Shown: positions 39,490-48,746, counted from the stretch's first letter. The stretch: 64,000 nt of DNA from Onishia taeanensis (GCF_003268885.1 NZ_QLSX01000004.1:236790-300789); one strand, 5' to 3'. Program-made: numbers and translations. The notes: generated by a model from the letters alone, not told the origin.

Positions 39490-41261
39490 GGTCCCACTCC
39501 TTGCTTGAGGGACGCGTCGGGCGTCTCGCCCGGTGCGTGTAAAACCCCGGCGGCATCGCCGTGAAGCACGTGCCAGGCATCGAAGGTGCTCAGGAACACA
39601 CGTCCTGTCAGCGCCTTGATCAAATGCGTGCCCTTGAGATGATCCATTACCGGGCCCTTGACCTCGGCCAGATGCAGGCAGACGCCTGAGTCCTTCAACC
39701 GGCCATTGATGGCCTCCAGGCTATCCAGGGCGGAAGCGTCGATCACGTTGACCGCCTGACAGGCCAGCACGATGTGTTTGAGATCGGGCTGGCGGCTGGC
39801 CAGCGCCATCACGGTGTCTTCCAGGTAGCGGGCATTGGCGAAGTAGAGGCTCTCGTCGACGCGCAGTATCGCCAAGTGCTCGTCAGTCTCGACTTCGTGG
39901 CGCTTGACGTTGCGAAAGTGCTCACTGCCCGGCACCCGGCCCACCACGGCACTGTGCGGCCGGCTGGTGCGATACAGATGCAACCCCAGCGACAGCGCGA
40001 CGCCGACCAGAATGCCGCTCTCCACCCCTTGCAGCAGGGTCAGCACCAGGGTCGCCAGCATGGCCACGCCGTCGGCCCGGGAATACGCCCAGGTGCGCTT
40101 GATGGCCGGCAGGTCGATCAGGGTACCCACGGCGACGATGATGGTGGCGGCCAGCGTCGCCTTGGGCAGGAACGCCAGTGGGGTGGTCAGGGTCAGCGTC
40201 GCCAGGGCGATGCCAAGCGCGGTGAAGGCACCGGCGAGTGGCGTAGCGGCGCCGGCTTCGAAGTTGACCACCGAACGGGAGAAACCGCCAGATACCGGCG
40301 ATCCGCCGCTGGCACCCGCGCCGAGGTTGGCAAGCCCCAGCGCGATCAGCTCTTGGTTGGGATCAATGCGCTGGCGGCGTTTGGCGGCCAACGTCTGGGC
40401 CACCGAGACCGATTCCACGAACCCCACCAGGCTGATCAGCACCGCCGCAGGAGCAAGGCTCGTCCACAGTCCCGAATCGAGGCTCGGCAAGGCCAGGTTG
40501 GGCAGCCCGCTTGGCACCTCGCCGACCAAGGCCACGCCTCGGGCGCCGAGCCCCAGGGACCAGGCCAGCAGCGTGGTCACGATCACCGCCGAGACCGGCG
40601 CCGCCTTGGCGACCAGATCGGCCGCTGTGGCCGACAGCCCCAGGCGGTGCAGGATGCCCTTGAGCCGGCGCCGACACCACAGCAGAAAGCCCCAAACGCC
40701 GAGGCCGATCGCCAGCGTGATGAGGCTGACCTGGCCAAGCGAAGCGACCAGCGACGTGACCATCTCCACCAGGTTGTCGCCAGCGGCCTTCACGCCCAGC
40801 AGATGACGCAGCTGACTCGCCGCGATCAGGATGCCTGAGGCAGTGACGAACCCCGAGATCACCGGATGGCTCAGAAAATTGGCCAGAAACCCCAGCCGCA
40901 GCAGCCCCATGGCCACCAGCAACAGCCCCGATAGCGCGGCCAGCACCAGCGCCGCCCCCACATACTCGGCACTGCCCGGCGCGGCGATGCCCGACAGCGC
41001 CGCGGCGGTCATCAGCGATGCCACCGCCACTGGCCCCACTGCCAGGGTGGCGCTAGTGCCGAAGACGGCATAGAAGACCAGCGGCAACATGCTGGCGTAG
41101 AGCCCCACTTCCGGCGGCAGGCCCGCCAGCAGGGCATAGGCCAGCGCCTGAGGCACCAGCATCAGGGTCACGATCACCGCTGCCAGCAAATCGCGGGCCA
41201 GAGTGTCCCGGCGGTAGCCGTGCAACCAGCCGATCAGGGGAATCCAGCGTGAAGGGGTCAT
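39486..41261 (-). CDS. SulP-family anion transporter
   Basis: A 591-residue transporter with about 10-14 membrane spans, the signature PQALAYALLAGLPPEVGLYAS near residue 35, and a C-terminal cytoplasmic STAS domain (about 440-560, LKHIVLACQAVNVIDASALDSLEAI). SulP proteins move sulfate, bicarbonate or other anions; in this operon sulfite or sulfate export is plausible because persulfide oxidation produces sulfite. The ATG at 41261 is the family start; the frame extends upstream only as read-through. It is 28 bases after the SQR gene. Confidence 0.9.
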   Translation of the reverse strand: MTPSRWIPLIGWLHGYRRDTLARDLLAAVIVTLMLVPQALAYALLAGLPPEVGLYASMLPLVFYAVFGTSATLAVGPVAVASLMTAAALSGIAAPGSAEYVGAALVLAALSGLLLVAMGLLRLGFLANFLSHPVISGFVTASGILIAASQLRHLLGVKAAGDNLVEMVTSLVASLGQVSLITLAIGLGVWGFLLWCRRRLKGILHRLGLSATAADLVAKAAPVSAVIVTTLLAWSLGLGARGVALVGEVPSGLPNLALPSLDSGLWTSLAPAAVLISLVGFVESVSVAQTLAAKRRQRIDPNQELIALGLANLGAGASGGSPVSGGFSRSVVNFEAGAATPLAGAFTALGIALATLTLTTPLAFLPKATLAATIIVAVGTLIDLPAIKRTWAYSRADGVAMLATLVLTLLQGVESGILVGVALSLGLHLYRTSRPHSAVVGRVPGSEHFRNVKRHEVETDEHLAILRVDESLYFANARYLEDTVMALASRQPDLKHIVLACQAVNVIDASALDSLEAINGRLKDSGVCLHLAEVKGPVMDHLKGTHLIKALTGRVFLSTFDAWHVLHGDAAGVLHAPGETPDASLKQGVGP

Positions 41262-41289
41262 GAGCGTCTCATTACCTGGGGCATCCTGC

Positions 41290-42555
41290 TCAATCACGGC
41301 GAGCGGGACGCACCAGCCATTCGCGTCCCTTGAGCATGCCGTTCCAGTAGATCCAGGGCAGCAGACTGGCCTTGAGCCACCAGGCCAGTCGCGTGGGGCG
41401 CGTGCCGTCGTTGAGCCAACGCGGGAACGTCGGTTGAAGCACGCCGTCATAGCCAAATTCGGCCAGCACGATTCGCCCGCGCTCCACTGTCAGGGGGCAG
41501 GAGCCATAGCCCAGATAGGCTGCCGTCAGCGGGGTATCGTCCAGCGAGGCCAACAGGTTCTCTGCCACCACCGGGGTCTGCTTGCGCACGGCGGCGGCAG
41601 TCTTGGCATTGGCGGTGCCGCTGGCATCACCCAGGCCGAAGATGTCGGCGTATGCCCTGTGCTGAAGTGTGGCCGGATCCAGGTCCAGCCAGCCGGCCTC
41701 GTTCGACAGCTGCGACTGGGCGATAAAGGCCGGGGCCTTCTGGGGCGGCACGACGTGCAGCATGTCAAAGCCCCGCTCCTCTTCGCGCTCACCGTCCTTA
41801 TCGCTCACCGCAAAGCGGGCGGTACGCGACGGACCGTCCACCGCCACCAAGCGATGCCCGAAGGCCGTCTCGATGTCATAGCGCTCGATATAACGCTGCA
41901 ACGCTGGCACGTAGTCGGCCACTCCGAACAGCACCCCGCCGGCGTTACAGAAGCTCACGTCTATATCGTTCAGACGCTGCTCGCGGCGCCAGTGGTCGCA
42001 GGCCAGGTACATCGCCTTCTGCGGCGCGCCGGCGCACTTGATGGGCATCGGTGGCTGCGTGAACAGTGCCTTGCCTTTTTCAAGCGACTGCACCAGCGAC
42101 CAAGTGTAAGGCGCCAAATCATAGCGATAATTGGAGGTGACGCCATTCTGACCCAGCGCTTCCTCGAGGCCCTCGATGGCGGACCAATCACAGACCAGTC
42201 CCGGCGCCACTACAAGCCGCTCGTAAGCTACCGACTCGCCGCTCTCCAGGCGGACCAGGCGGGCCTCTGCGTCAATATGCTCGGCCCGACTGGCGTGCCA
42301 GGTCACAGCGTCGGGCATCACTTCACGCATCGGGCGACGCGTCACTTCCGGCGTAAAGACACCGCCGCCGACCATAGTCCAGCCCGGCTGGTAATAGTGT
42401 TCCTCGGCGGGCTCGATGATGGCGACATCCAGACTCGACCGGCGCTTGAGCAGACTCGCGGCCACCGAGATGCCGGCGGCGCCACCGCCGATGATCAGCA
42501 CCGTATGGCGGCGAACCTGGCCGGCGGGGGAAACCTCAGAAGAGTGATCGGTCAT
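41290..42555 (-). CDS. sqr: Sulfide:quinone oxidoreductase, type II
   Basis: The 421-residue membrane-associated flavoprotein oxidises sulfide to sulfane sulfur and reduces quinone. It begins with the FAD motif [21 protein letters not shown] and resembles the mitochondrial SQOR branch: [14 protein letters not shown] carries the first redox Cys and [12 protein letters not shown] the second; a further Cys is in [20 protein letters not shown] is also shared. It lies directly after the persulfide dioxygenase gene and before SulP. Confidence 0.93.
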   Translation of the reverse strand: MTDHSSEVSPAGQVRRHTVLIIGGGAAGISVAASLLKRRSSLDVAIIEPAEEHYYQPGWTMVGGGVFTPEVTRRPMREVMPDAVTWHASRAEHIDAEARLVRLESGESVAYERLVVAPGLVCDWSAIEGLEEALGQNGVTSNYRYDLAPYTWSLVQSLEKGKALFTQPPMPIKCAGAPQKAMYLACDHWRREQRLNDIDVSFCNAGGVLFGVADYVPALQRYIERYDIETAFGHRLVAVDGPSRTARFAVSDKDGEREEERGFDMLHVVPPQKAPAFIAQSQLSNEAGWLDLDPATLQHRAYADIFGLGDASGTANAKTAAAVRKQTPVVAENLLASLDDTPLTAAYLGYGSCPLTVERGRIVLAEFGYDGVLQPTFPRWLNDGTRPTRLAWWLKASLLPWIYWNGMLKGREWLVRPARRD

Positions 42556-42612
42556 TACATACTCCAGAACAGCGATTCATGAAGGCAGCGCCGAGCTGCG
42601 GGGCCAACCGCC

Positions 42613-43479
42613 TCACAACAGGTTGATCGGCACCTTGAGGTAAACCTGTCCATTCTCCTCGGCCGGTGGCATCTCGCCGGCGCGCATATTGACCTGAACA
42701 GAAGGCAGGATCAGGCGTGGCATGCCCAGGGTGGCGTCACGCTCGGTGCGCAGCTTGACGAAGTCCTCCTCGCTCACGCCCTCATGGACATGAATATTAT
42801 CGGCGCGCTGCTCGGCCACCGAGGTCTCGTGATGATAGGTATCGCGATCCGGGCTCTTGTAGTCGTGACAAAGGAAAAGCCGCGTCTCACCGGGCAGGGC
42901 CAGCACCTTCTGAATCGAACGGAAGAGCGTAGCGGCATCGCCGCCGGGAAAATCGCAGCGGGCTGTGCCGTAATCGGGCATGAACAGGGTATCGCCGACG
43001 AAGGCGGCATCGCCGATCACATAGGTCAGGCAGGCCGGGGTATGCCCCGGGGTGTGCAGCACTCGCCCCTCAAGGCCACCGATGGCAAAGGTATCGCCTT
43101 CCTCGAACAGGCGATCGAACTGACTGCCATCCCGGGCGAAGTCGGTCCCGGCGTTGAAGGCCTTACCGAAGATCTCCTGAACCTCGGTGATGCGCGCACC
43201 GATGCCGGTCAGCCCGCCGAGCTTCCGATGCAGATAAGGGGCCGCCGATAGGTGATCGGCGTGGACATGGGTCTCAAGAATCCAGGCAACCTCGAGCTGA
43301 TGTTCTTGGATAAAGGCAATGATCTCATCGGCGCTTTTCACATCGGTATGCCCAGCGGGGTAATCGAAATCCAGCACCGAGTCGAGAATCGCACAGGCCC
43401 GGCTCGCCGGATCCTGGACCACGTAGCTAAAGGTATTGGTGGGTTCGTCAAAGAAAGACGTGACGATCGGGCTTTTCAT
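42613..43479 (-). CDS. Persulfide dioxygenase, beta-lactamase-fold (Blh/ETHE1-like)
   Basis: The 288-residue metallo-hydrolase-fold protein has the metal site THVHADHLSAAPYL and GHTPACLTYV, and the block FMPDYGTARCDFPGGDA that typifies Blh-type persulfide dioxygenases. It oxidises glutathione persulfide, made from SQR-generated sulfane sulfur, to sulfite. The ATG at 43479 with AGAGG upstream is chosen; 26 codons of open frame upstream lack family sequence and cross the promoter. It is first in a six-gene leftward operon, behind a perfect palindrome. Confidence 0.92.
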   Translation of the reverse strand: MKSPIVTSFFDEPTNTFSYVVQDPASRACAILDSVLDFDYPAGHTDVKSADEIIAFIQEHQLEVAWILETHVHADHLSAAPYLHRKLGGLTGIGARITEVQEIFGKAFNAGTDFARDGSQFDRLFEEGDTFAIGGLEGRVLHTPGHTPACLTYVIGDAAFVGDTLFMPDYGTARCDFPGGDAATLFRSIQKVLALPGETRLFLCHDYKSPDRDTYHHETSVAEQRADNIHVHEGVSEEDFVKLRTERDATLGMPRLILPSVQVNMRAGEMPPAEENGQVYLKVPINLL

Positions 43480-43557
43480 CGCGGATACCTCTGCAACCAA
43501 AAAACATGGGGAAACCAAAAGAGCATGGATAGCGCAACTGGCCTCAGCATAACGCAA

Positions 43558-43575
43558 ATAACGTTCTAACGTTAT
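43558..43575. promoter_or_regulatory. Palindromic operator candidate of the sulfide operon
   Basis: ATAACGTTCTAACGTTAT is an inverted repeat with 8-bp arms and a 2-base centre, about 80 bases before the persulfide dioxygenase ATG. Next to it lies an AT-rich TTTTAATATATAAAA tract. ArsR-family BigR/SqrR repressors control equivalent operons through AT-rich dyads at the promoter, so this is a good candidate; no bigR gene is in the window. Confidence 0.65.
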
Positions 43576-43684
43576 ACCATTTTAATATATAAAAGGAAGG
43601 CTACCCCGAGCTGGGATTTGCGGCAAATCGGCGGGCTTTCGATCAGCATAGGCAACGGCGGCGACATCACCGGGCAATCGCAGG

Positions 43685-43710
43685 CGCCGCTTGACCTGCG
43701 TCAAGCGGCG
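43685..43710. promoter_or_regulatory. FNR/ANR-like dyad between the MBL nuclease and sulfide operon
   Basis: CGCCGCTTGAC and GTCAAGCGGCG pair perfectly around CTGC. Its centre, TTGACCTGCGTCAA, is close to the FNR/ANR box TTGAT-N4-ATCAA. It could be either an oxygen-regulator site about 210 bases before the dioxygenase start or a hairpin ending the transcript of the upstream leftward gene; there is no T-run. Confidence 0.45.
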
Positions 43711-43747
43711 GAAGGAATGAAGGAATAGAGGACGTGCGCGAGCCGCG

Positions 43748-45184
43748 CTAGAGCTCAATGCACTGCTGGTAGGCGGGAATCTCGGCATCAATGCCGGTGG
43801 TGGCAAGGATCTGCTGCAAGGCCAGCTGTGCCTTAGGCTCGCCGTGCACCAGATAGAACCGTGGACGATCACGAAAGGCGCTGGCCCAGGCGACCAGCTC
43901 GGTCTGGCCGGCATGGGCTGAAAAGCCGCCAATGGTGTGGATGTGCGCCCTCACCTTCAGGTCCTTTCCCAACACCTTGAGGTGGTTAGCGCCATCAACC
44001 AGGCGCCTTCCGTTGGTACCCGCGGCCTGAAAACCGACGATGACGACCCGGGTACTGGGATACTCAATGTTGTAGCGGAAGTGATGCAGGATGCGGCCAC
44101 CGTTGCACATACCGGCGCCAGCGATGATGATCGCCCCGCCCCGAATCCGATTGATGGCCATGGACTCCTCGACGCTGCGGGTCAGTCGCAGCCCGGGCAA
44201 GTATTGTTCGGGGTCGCCATGGGCCGCCACGTTGAGCGCATGCAGGTCTTCGGGGTCGAGGGTAGAACGGCGACGCTCGTAGAGTTCGGTCACCCGGATC
44301 GCCATCGGGCTATCCAGGAAGATGCGCTGCTGGCGCAGTCGGCCCTGGTGATAGAGCATGCTGAGGTGATAGAGAATCTCCTGGGTGCGACCGATGGCGA
44401 AAGCAGGAATCAGCACATTGCCACCCTCTTCGAAGGCCGCCGCGAGCACCTGGGCAAACTCCTCGATGGTCTCCTTGAGCGGACGATGATCACGGTCACC
44501 ATAGGTGCTTTCCATCAACACCAGGTCGGCGTCACGCTGGATTTCGGGGTCCTTCATCAGCGCCGACTCGGGATTGCCAAGGTCTCCGGAGAACACCAGG
44601 CGCCGGGTGCGCCCGCCCGAGGGAACCGCCAGTTCGACGATCGCCGAACCGAGGATATGGCCAGCATCGTGATACACGAGGACGACGCCGCCGGCGAGGG
44701 TCGCCGGCTGACCGAAAGGATGGGCCTGGCAGAGATCGAGCGTCCTCTCGACGTCATCGATGTCGTAGAGCGGTTCGAGGAGTGGCTTGCCGGCCCGATG
44801 CCGCCAGCGGTTCTCCCACTCGATATCCTTGGCCATGATGAAAGCGGAGTCGGCCAGCGTGATCTCCAGCAGCGCCTTGGTGCCGGGCGTGCAGTGGATG
44901 GGGCCTCGATAGCCCTCGCGCACCAGCTTGGGCAGTAGCCCACAGTGATCCAGATGGCCGTGGGAGATCACGACCTCATCGAGGGTCTTGGCTAGGCTAC
45001 CGAAGGGGGCTGAATTGACCCGCTCCGCCTCTTCTGCGCCCTGATGCATGCCGCACTCGAGCAGCAGCCGCCGAGAGGCGCTGCTCTCGCCCGGCTCGAT
45101 GACATCATCATCGCCATCGACTTCGATCAGATAGCGCGAACCGGTCACCTCACCGACCGCACCCAGAAACGTCAGTGTCGACAT
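43748..45184 (-). CDS. Metallo-beta-lactamase/beta-CASP RNA-processing exonuclease family
   Basis: The 478-residue protein resembles bacterial CPSF73-like nucleases. It shows GEVTGSRYLIEV and LLECGMHQG at the N terminus, the metal motif SHGHLDHCGLLP, the beta-CASP insert with LMESTYGDRDH and LIPAFAIGRTQEIL, and the C-terminal IHTIGGFSAHAGQTEL. Members cut RNA endo- or exonucleolytically; the bacterial short form's physiological role is poorly known. GGAGG is present upstream of the ATG. It is followed downstream by the sulfide operon and preceded by gpgS, without an obvious functional link. Confidence 0.88.
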   Translation of the reverse strand: MSTLTFLGAVGEVTGSRYLIEVDGDDDVIEPGESSASRRLLLECGMHQGAEEAERVNSAPFGSLAKTLDEVVISHGHLDHCGLLPKLVREGYRGPIHCTPGTKALLEITLADSAFIMAKDIEWENRWRHRAGKPLLEPLYDIDDVERTLDLCQAHPFGQPATLAGGVVLVYHDAGHILGSAIVELAVPSGGRTRRLVFSGDLGNPESALMKDPEIQRDADLVLMESTYGDRDHRPLKETIEEFAQVLAAAFEEGGNVLIPAFAIGRTQEILYHLSMLYHQGRLRQQRIFLDSPMAIRVTELYERRRSTLDPEDLHALNVAAHGDPEQYLPGLRLTRSVEESMAINRIRGGAIIIAGAGMCNGGRILHHFRYNIEYPSTRVVIVGFQAAGTNGRRLVDGANHLKVLGKDLKVRAHIHTIGGFSAHAGQTELVAWASAFRDRPRFYLVHGEPKAQLALQQILATTGIDAEIPAYQQCIEL

Positions 45185-45270
45185 CGGGCCTGCCTCCAGC
45201 TGCTGGGGTCACGCCTTCAGCATAGTCGCAGGACGCCGCCAGGCCAGGTCAGTCAACCGCCTTGACGCGG

Positions 45271-46491
45271 CTAGACCTTGCCCTGATTGTCGAGCTCCAC
45301 TGCCGCATGCATGCGCTCCAGAAGATCGGGAATCGCCGCCTGCACCCGGTTCCAGCTGGGGATGAACGGCTTGTCGCGGGGATTGTCGAGGAAGGCCGCC
45401 CCCGCCTCCATGATGTTGGAGGCAAACAGTTCCACCGCCTGTTCCTCGCTGTGCCGGTCGAGTTTCAGGCCATTCATGGCGGCATCGTTGTCGTAGGCCT
45501 CGATCAGGTCCAGCGCGATGCGATAGTAGGTCGCCTTGATGGTGCGGAAGGTCTCGGCATGAATCTCCACTCCCAGGGTCGCCAGCTTGCGATACAGCGC
45601 CTTGGCGATATCCAGGCTCATGCGGTTGAGTCCGGTGGTGGCATCCTCTGCAGAGACCGTCTGATGCTTGTGGTCGTAGACATCGGCGATGTCGACCTGG
45701 CAAAGCTGCTTGGTGGAGTAGTTGCGATGCACCTCGGAGAGCACGCCGATCTCGAGCCCCCAATCGCTGGGAATACGAATGCCATCGAGCACATCGGTGC
45801 GCATCGAGAACTCCCCGGACAGCGGATAGCGATAGCTGTCGAGGTAGTCCAGATAGGGCAGCGGGCCGTAGATCTTTTTCAGCGCCCTGATCAAGGGCGT
45901 GACCATCAGCCGCGAGACCCGGCCATTGAGCTTGCCCTCGGCGATGCGCGAGTAGTAGCCCTTGCAGAATTCGTAGTTGAACTGCGGGTGCGCCACCGGA
46001 TAGATCAACCGCGCCAGCAGGCCACGATCGTAGGTAACGATGTCACAGTCATGCAGGGCGACCGCTTCGGTGCGCCGCGAGGCCTGGACATAGCCACCGC
46101 AGAACCAGACGTTGCGCCCTTTGCCCGGCTCCTGGGGCGAGATGCCCTCCTCGGCCAGCTCGGCGTCCAGTGCCTTGAGCCGGGGGCCATCGTTCCACAG
46201 GATGCGGTGGTGCTGAGGCAAGCGCGAAAAGAATTCCCGCGCGTGCAGAAACTGCTCCCGATCGGCCCGATCAAGCCCGATCACGATCTCTGAGAGGTAG
46301 GGCACCTTGGCCAGCTCATCGACGATATGGGAAAGCGCCGGGCCCTCTAGCTCGGAGTACAAGGAAGGCAGAATCAGCCCCATCGGACGGCGCCGGGAAA
46401 AGCGCACCAGATCGGCCTCGATGTCCTCCACCGGGCGCCGCATCAGGTTATGGAAGTTGGTGATGATACCGTTCTGGTAAAAGTCGCTCAT
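45271..46491 (-). CDS. gpgS: Glucosyl-3-phosphoglycerate synthase-like GT81 glycosyltransferase
   Basis: The 406-residue GT-A glycosyltransferase has the DxD motif in ALHDCDIVTY (about residue 149) and the blocks GLILPSLYSELEGPAL, PLSGEFSMRTDVL and SDWGLEIGVL found in GpgS/MpgS-like enzymes. GpgS transfers glucose from NDP-glucose to 3-phosphoglycerate, giving glucosyl-3-phosphoglycerate, precursor of the osmolyte glucosylglycerate. The strong AGGAGAG site fixes the start at 46491. The phosphatase expected for the next step lies 80 bases upstream on the same strand, supporting a two-gene pathway operon. Confidence 0.87.
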   Translation of the reverse strand: MSDFYQNGIITNFHNLMRRPVEDIEADLVRFSRRRPMGLILPSLYSELEGPALSHIVDELAKVPYLSEIVIGLDRADREQFLHAREFFSRLPQHHRILWNDGPRLKALDAELAEEGISPQEPGKGRNVWFCGGYVQASRRTEAVALHDCDIVTYDRGLLARLIYPVAHPQFNYEFCKGYYSRIAEGKLNGRVSRLMVTPLIRALKKIYGPLPYLDYLDSYRYPLSGEFSMRTDVLDGIRIPSDWGLEIGVLSEVHRNYSTKQLCQVDIADVYDHKHQTVSAEDATTGLNRMSLDIAKALYRKLATLGVEIHAETFRTIKATYYRIALDLIEAYDNDAAMNGLKLDRHSEEQAVELFASNIMEAGAAFLDNPRDKPFIPSWNRVQAAIPDLLERMHAAVELDNQGKV

Positions 46492-46570
46492 CCGGGGCTC
46501 TCCTGATCATCGTGCTTGTCACTGTTTCCAGTAAGCGTGTCTTGTCATCGTGTTGTGTGATCGAGTCTTG

Positions 46571-47440
46571 TCATGGCGGCGACTGTTCGTCGAACGGCGT
46601 GGGGAGCTCGTCTCCCCACCAGTAATCAAGCCCCTCGGCCCAGCCCGTGGGTCCCGGCTGGCGTGCGTGAAACTGGTGGGCATTGCCAAGATTCACAGTA
46701 TGACCATGGTGGCCCGGGATCAGCACGGCGCGATCCACTGCCTCGAGCAGCGGCACATCGTTAGGCCCGTCGCCGAGCCCCAGGGTCAGAGGCCGGCGGC
46801 CACGCAGCGCCTGATAGCGCTCCACTAGCCAGCGAACGCCGTCGCCTTTGTCGAGCTGTCCCATGGCATGCCAGAAGCGCCCGCCGCGAAGCAGGCATAG
46901 CCCGTCCGCCTCCAGCGCCTGGCGAAAATCTACGAGCGCCATCTCGGTGTCGTCCCACACCAGCGGCTCGCAGCCCTCACGCACCCTGGCCAGACGGGCC
47001 TGGGGTTCCGACAGGCCGGTCAGCGACATGATCTCGTCGATGCTGAGTTCACCCATGCTGCGAAAGCGAACGCCGAGGCGCTCGCGCATCACGCCCAGCC
47101 GAGTGCGCAGGAAACTGATATCGATGCCCGGCGTCTTGACCGCCAGGCCATCGACAAAGTTCGGATCACGATCCAGGCGGGCGTGCTGCCAGGCGGGTGG
47201 CAGGCCAATCACCGCACCGTTTTCGGCAATGAAGGGAGTATCTTTCAGGCCCAGCTCCCGACGCAGCGGCATGAGCTCGGCTCGCGTCTTGCTGGTAACC
47301 GGAATCACCGCCACTCCAGCGTGACGGAGACGTTCAAGCCAGGGTACGGCCGGCTGCCACTCGTAGCTGTCGTGGTCGAGCAGGGTGCCGTCGAGGTCGG
47401 TGAAGACCAGGCGAGGCAGGGAGGGCGTGGCAGAGGACAT
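46571..47440 (-). CDS. HAD-IIB phosphatase, mannosyl/glucosyl-3-phosphoglycerate phosphatase-like
   Basis: A 289-residue HAD phosphatase with motif I LVFTDLDGTLLDHDSY, motif II in VIPVTSKTRAEL, and motif IV TLGLGDGPNDVPLLEAVD. Together with PFIAENGAVIGLP this matches the MpgP family (E. coli YedP). It should remove phosphate from the GpgS product to release glucosylglycerate. The ATG at 47440, eight bases from AGG, is preferred over the ATG two codons earlier. It is the first gene of the gpgP-gpgS pair; a TCAGG-N5-CCTGA dyad lies about 190 bases upstream. Confidence 0.86.
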   Translation of the reverse strand: MSSATPSLPRLVFTDLDGTLLDHDSYEWQPAVPWLERLRHAGVAVIPVTSKTRAELMPLRRELGLKDTPFIAENGAVIGLPPAWQHARLDRDPNFVDGLAVKTPGIDISFLRTRLGVMRERLGVRFRSMGELSIDEIMSLTGLSEPQARLARVREGCEPLVWDDTEMALVDFRQALEADGLCLLRGGRFWHAMGQLDKGDGVRWLVERYQALRGRRPLTLGLGDGPNDVPLLEAVDRAVLIPGHHGHTVNLGNAHQFHARQPGPTGWAEGLDYWWGDELPTPFDEQSPP

Positions 47441-47801
47441 GGGCATTACCTGCTGGCTGGCATGAGCGTGCCAATATGAAAAAACCCTAGCACGCAGCGT
47501 GCCAGACTACTGCATTCGCCATGACGCGTGGCGCAACGCTGGGTGTTGTGGGTCCTGACAGAGGCCTTTAGCACCACGATGAGGCATTCTTTCAGCAACA
47601 CACCGCCACCTTGCACCATTTTAGGTCAGGATATACCTGAGCGCCGTTGGTCGACACAAAAGACGCCTACATGACGAGCTGAATGGCCATCATAACGCCA
47701 CCACATTGATACAATATATCGCCATATTATTACTGGCCATCAATGGCTTATTTTCGCTATTATCCCCTGAAGTTCACTGTTCTATTTATCGAGAAAAACG
47801 C
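47441..47801. other. Divergent intergenic region between the phosphatase and gntK
   Basis: About 360 bases become increasingly AT-rich towards gntK. It holds a perfect dyad TCAGGATATACCTGA (47626-47640), a candidate operator, and AT-rich promoter-like sequence (TTGATACAATATAT near 47707) in front of gntK. No gene is supported; a 33-codon upstream extension of gntK from a start at 47706 is not homologous to the family. Confidence 0.55.
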
Positions 47802-48317
47802 ATGAATACCTCGCCACTCACTCTACTCGTCATGGGCGTTTCCGGCTCGGGTAAATCGCATATCGGACACCTGCTTGCCCAGGCAATCCATGCCGACTTC
47901 ATTGATGCCGACGACCATCACAGCGAGAACAGTATCGCCAAGATGGCGCGAGGAGAGCCGCTGAATGATAACGATCGTCAAGGCTGGCTGCTGACGCTTG
48001 CGAATCTTTACCGCGACTATCGCGAACAGGGGAAAGATGTCGTCATCGGCTGCTCGGCACTGAAACACCGCTACCGTGACGTGCTGCGCCAAGGCGCTCC
48101 CGAACTGAAAATCCTTTATCTTCATGGCTCACGGGAAGTATTGATGGAGCGCTTGGGCGGTCGTAGCGGCCACTTCTTTACCGGTGAACACATGCTGAAC
48201 AGCCAGCTTGCCGATCTCGAGATGCCGGAAGAAGCCGAGGCCGTTCGCCTGGATATCCGTCAGTCGCCTGAAGGCATTGTGACGGACTTTCTGTCGCGAT
48301 CCGGCATTCAGCGCTGA
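47802..48317 (+). CDS. gntK: Gluconokinase
   Basis: GntK phosphorylates gluconate to 6-phosphogluconate for the Entner-Doudoroff and pentose phosphate pathways. The 171-residue P-loop kinase has GVSGSGKSH (residues 12-20), the segment DADDHHSENSIAKMARGEPLNDNDR, and GCSALKHRYRD, LHGSREVLMERLGGR and HFFTGEHMLNSQLADLE, all as in E. coli (175 aa). The ATG at 47802 starts right at the family N terminus. Its neighbour on the far side, a leftward TRAP system with a GntR-type regulator, may bring in gluconate. Confidence 0.95.
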   Translation: MNTSPLTLLVMGVSGSGKSHIGHLLAQAIHADFIDADDHHSENSIAKMARGEPLNDNDRQGWLLTLANLYRDYREQGKDVVIGCSALKHRYRDVLRQGAPELKILYLHGSREVLMERLGGRSGHFFTGEHMLNSQLADLEMPEEAEAVRLDIRQSPEGIVTDFLSRSGIQR

Positions 48318-48389
48318 GCGAGCACTTCGAAAGAAGAACCTCAAAAGAAAATCCTCGAAACAAGCACCTCGAAAGACAACCTCAAGCCC

Positions 48390-48417
48390 AAGTGCCATGA
48401 GTCTCGACATGGCGCTT
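48390..48417 (+). terminator. Terminator downstream of gntK
   Basis: AAGTGCCATG (48390-48399) pairs with CATGGCGCTT (48408-48417), with one G-T pair, and a T-run (ATTTTT) follows about 10 bases later. The delay of the T-run lowers confidence. Confidence 0.5.
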
Positions 48418-48711
48418 ACCTTCAATTTTTGGCATCAACTCCCTACTCTTTTTCACCTCCCACCTGATATTTTCCTCATAGATCTGCACCCTCTTAGGCA
48501 ATACGTCTCTATCGGCACGCTGCTTTGCCTTATTCTTAATAATCGTTCCTGATTTCACTCTTTATGTGGCTCTTCATTCTGTGCTTAATATCATGCCATC
48601 GACGCTTCACCAGGCATGATTTTTCGCTGCCCAACTGATGCACCTTCGGCTGATCAACTTGGTCTTTTGTTATCACTGATTGATAACAGCGCCCCCGCAG
48701 AGCCTTAAATG

Positions 48712-48746
48712 AAAAACGCCCCGACCATTCGCATGGTCGGGGCGTT
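48712..48746 (-). terminator. Rho-independent terminator of the TRAP operon
   Basis: On the minus strand AACGCCCCGACCAT pairs perfectly (14 bp) with ATGGTCGGGGCGTT around a 4-base loop and runs into TTTTTC. It lies 45 bases after the dctM stop. Confidence 0.92.
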
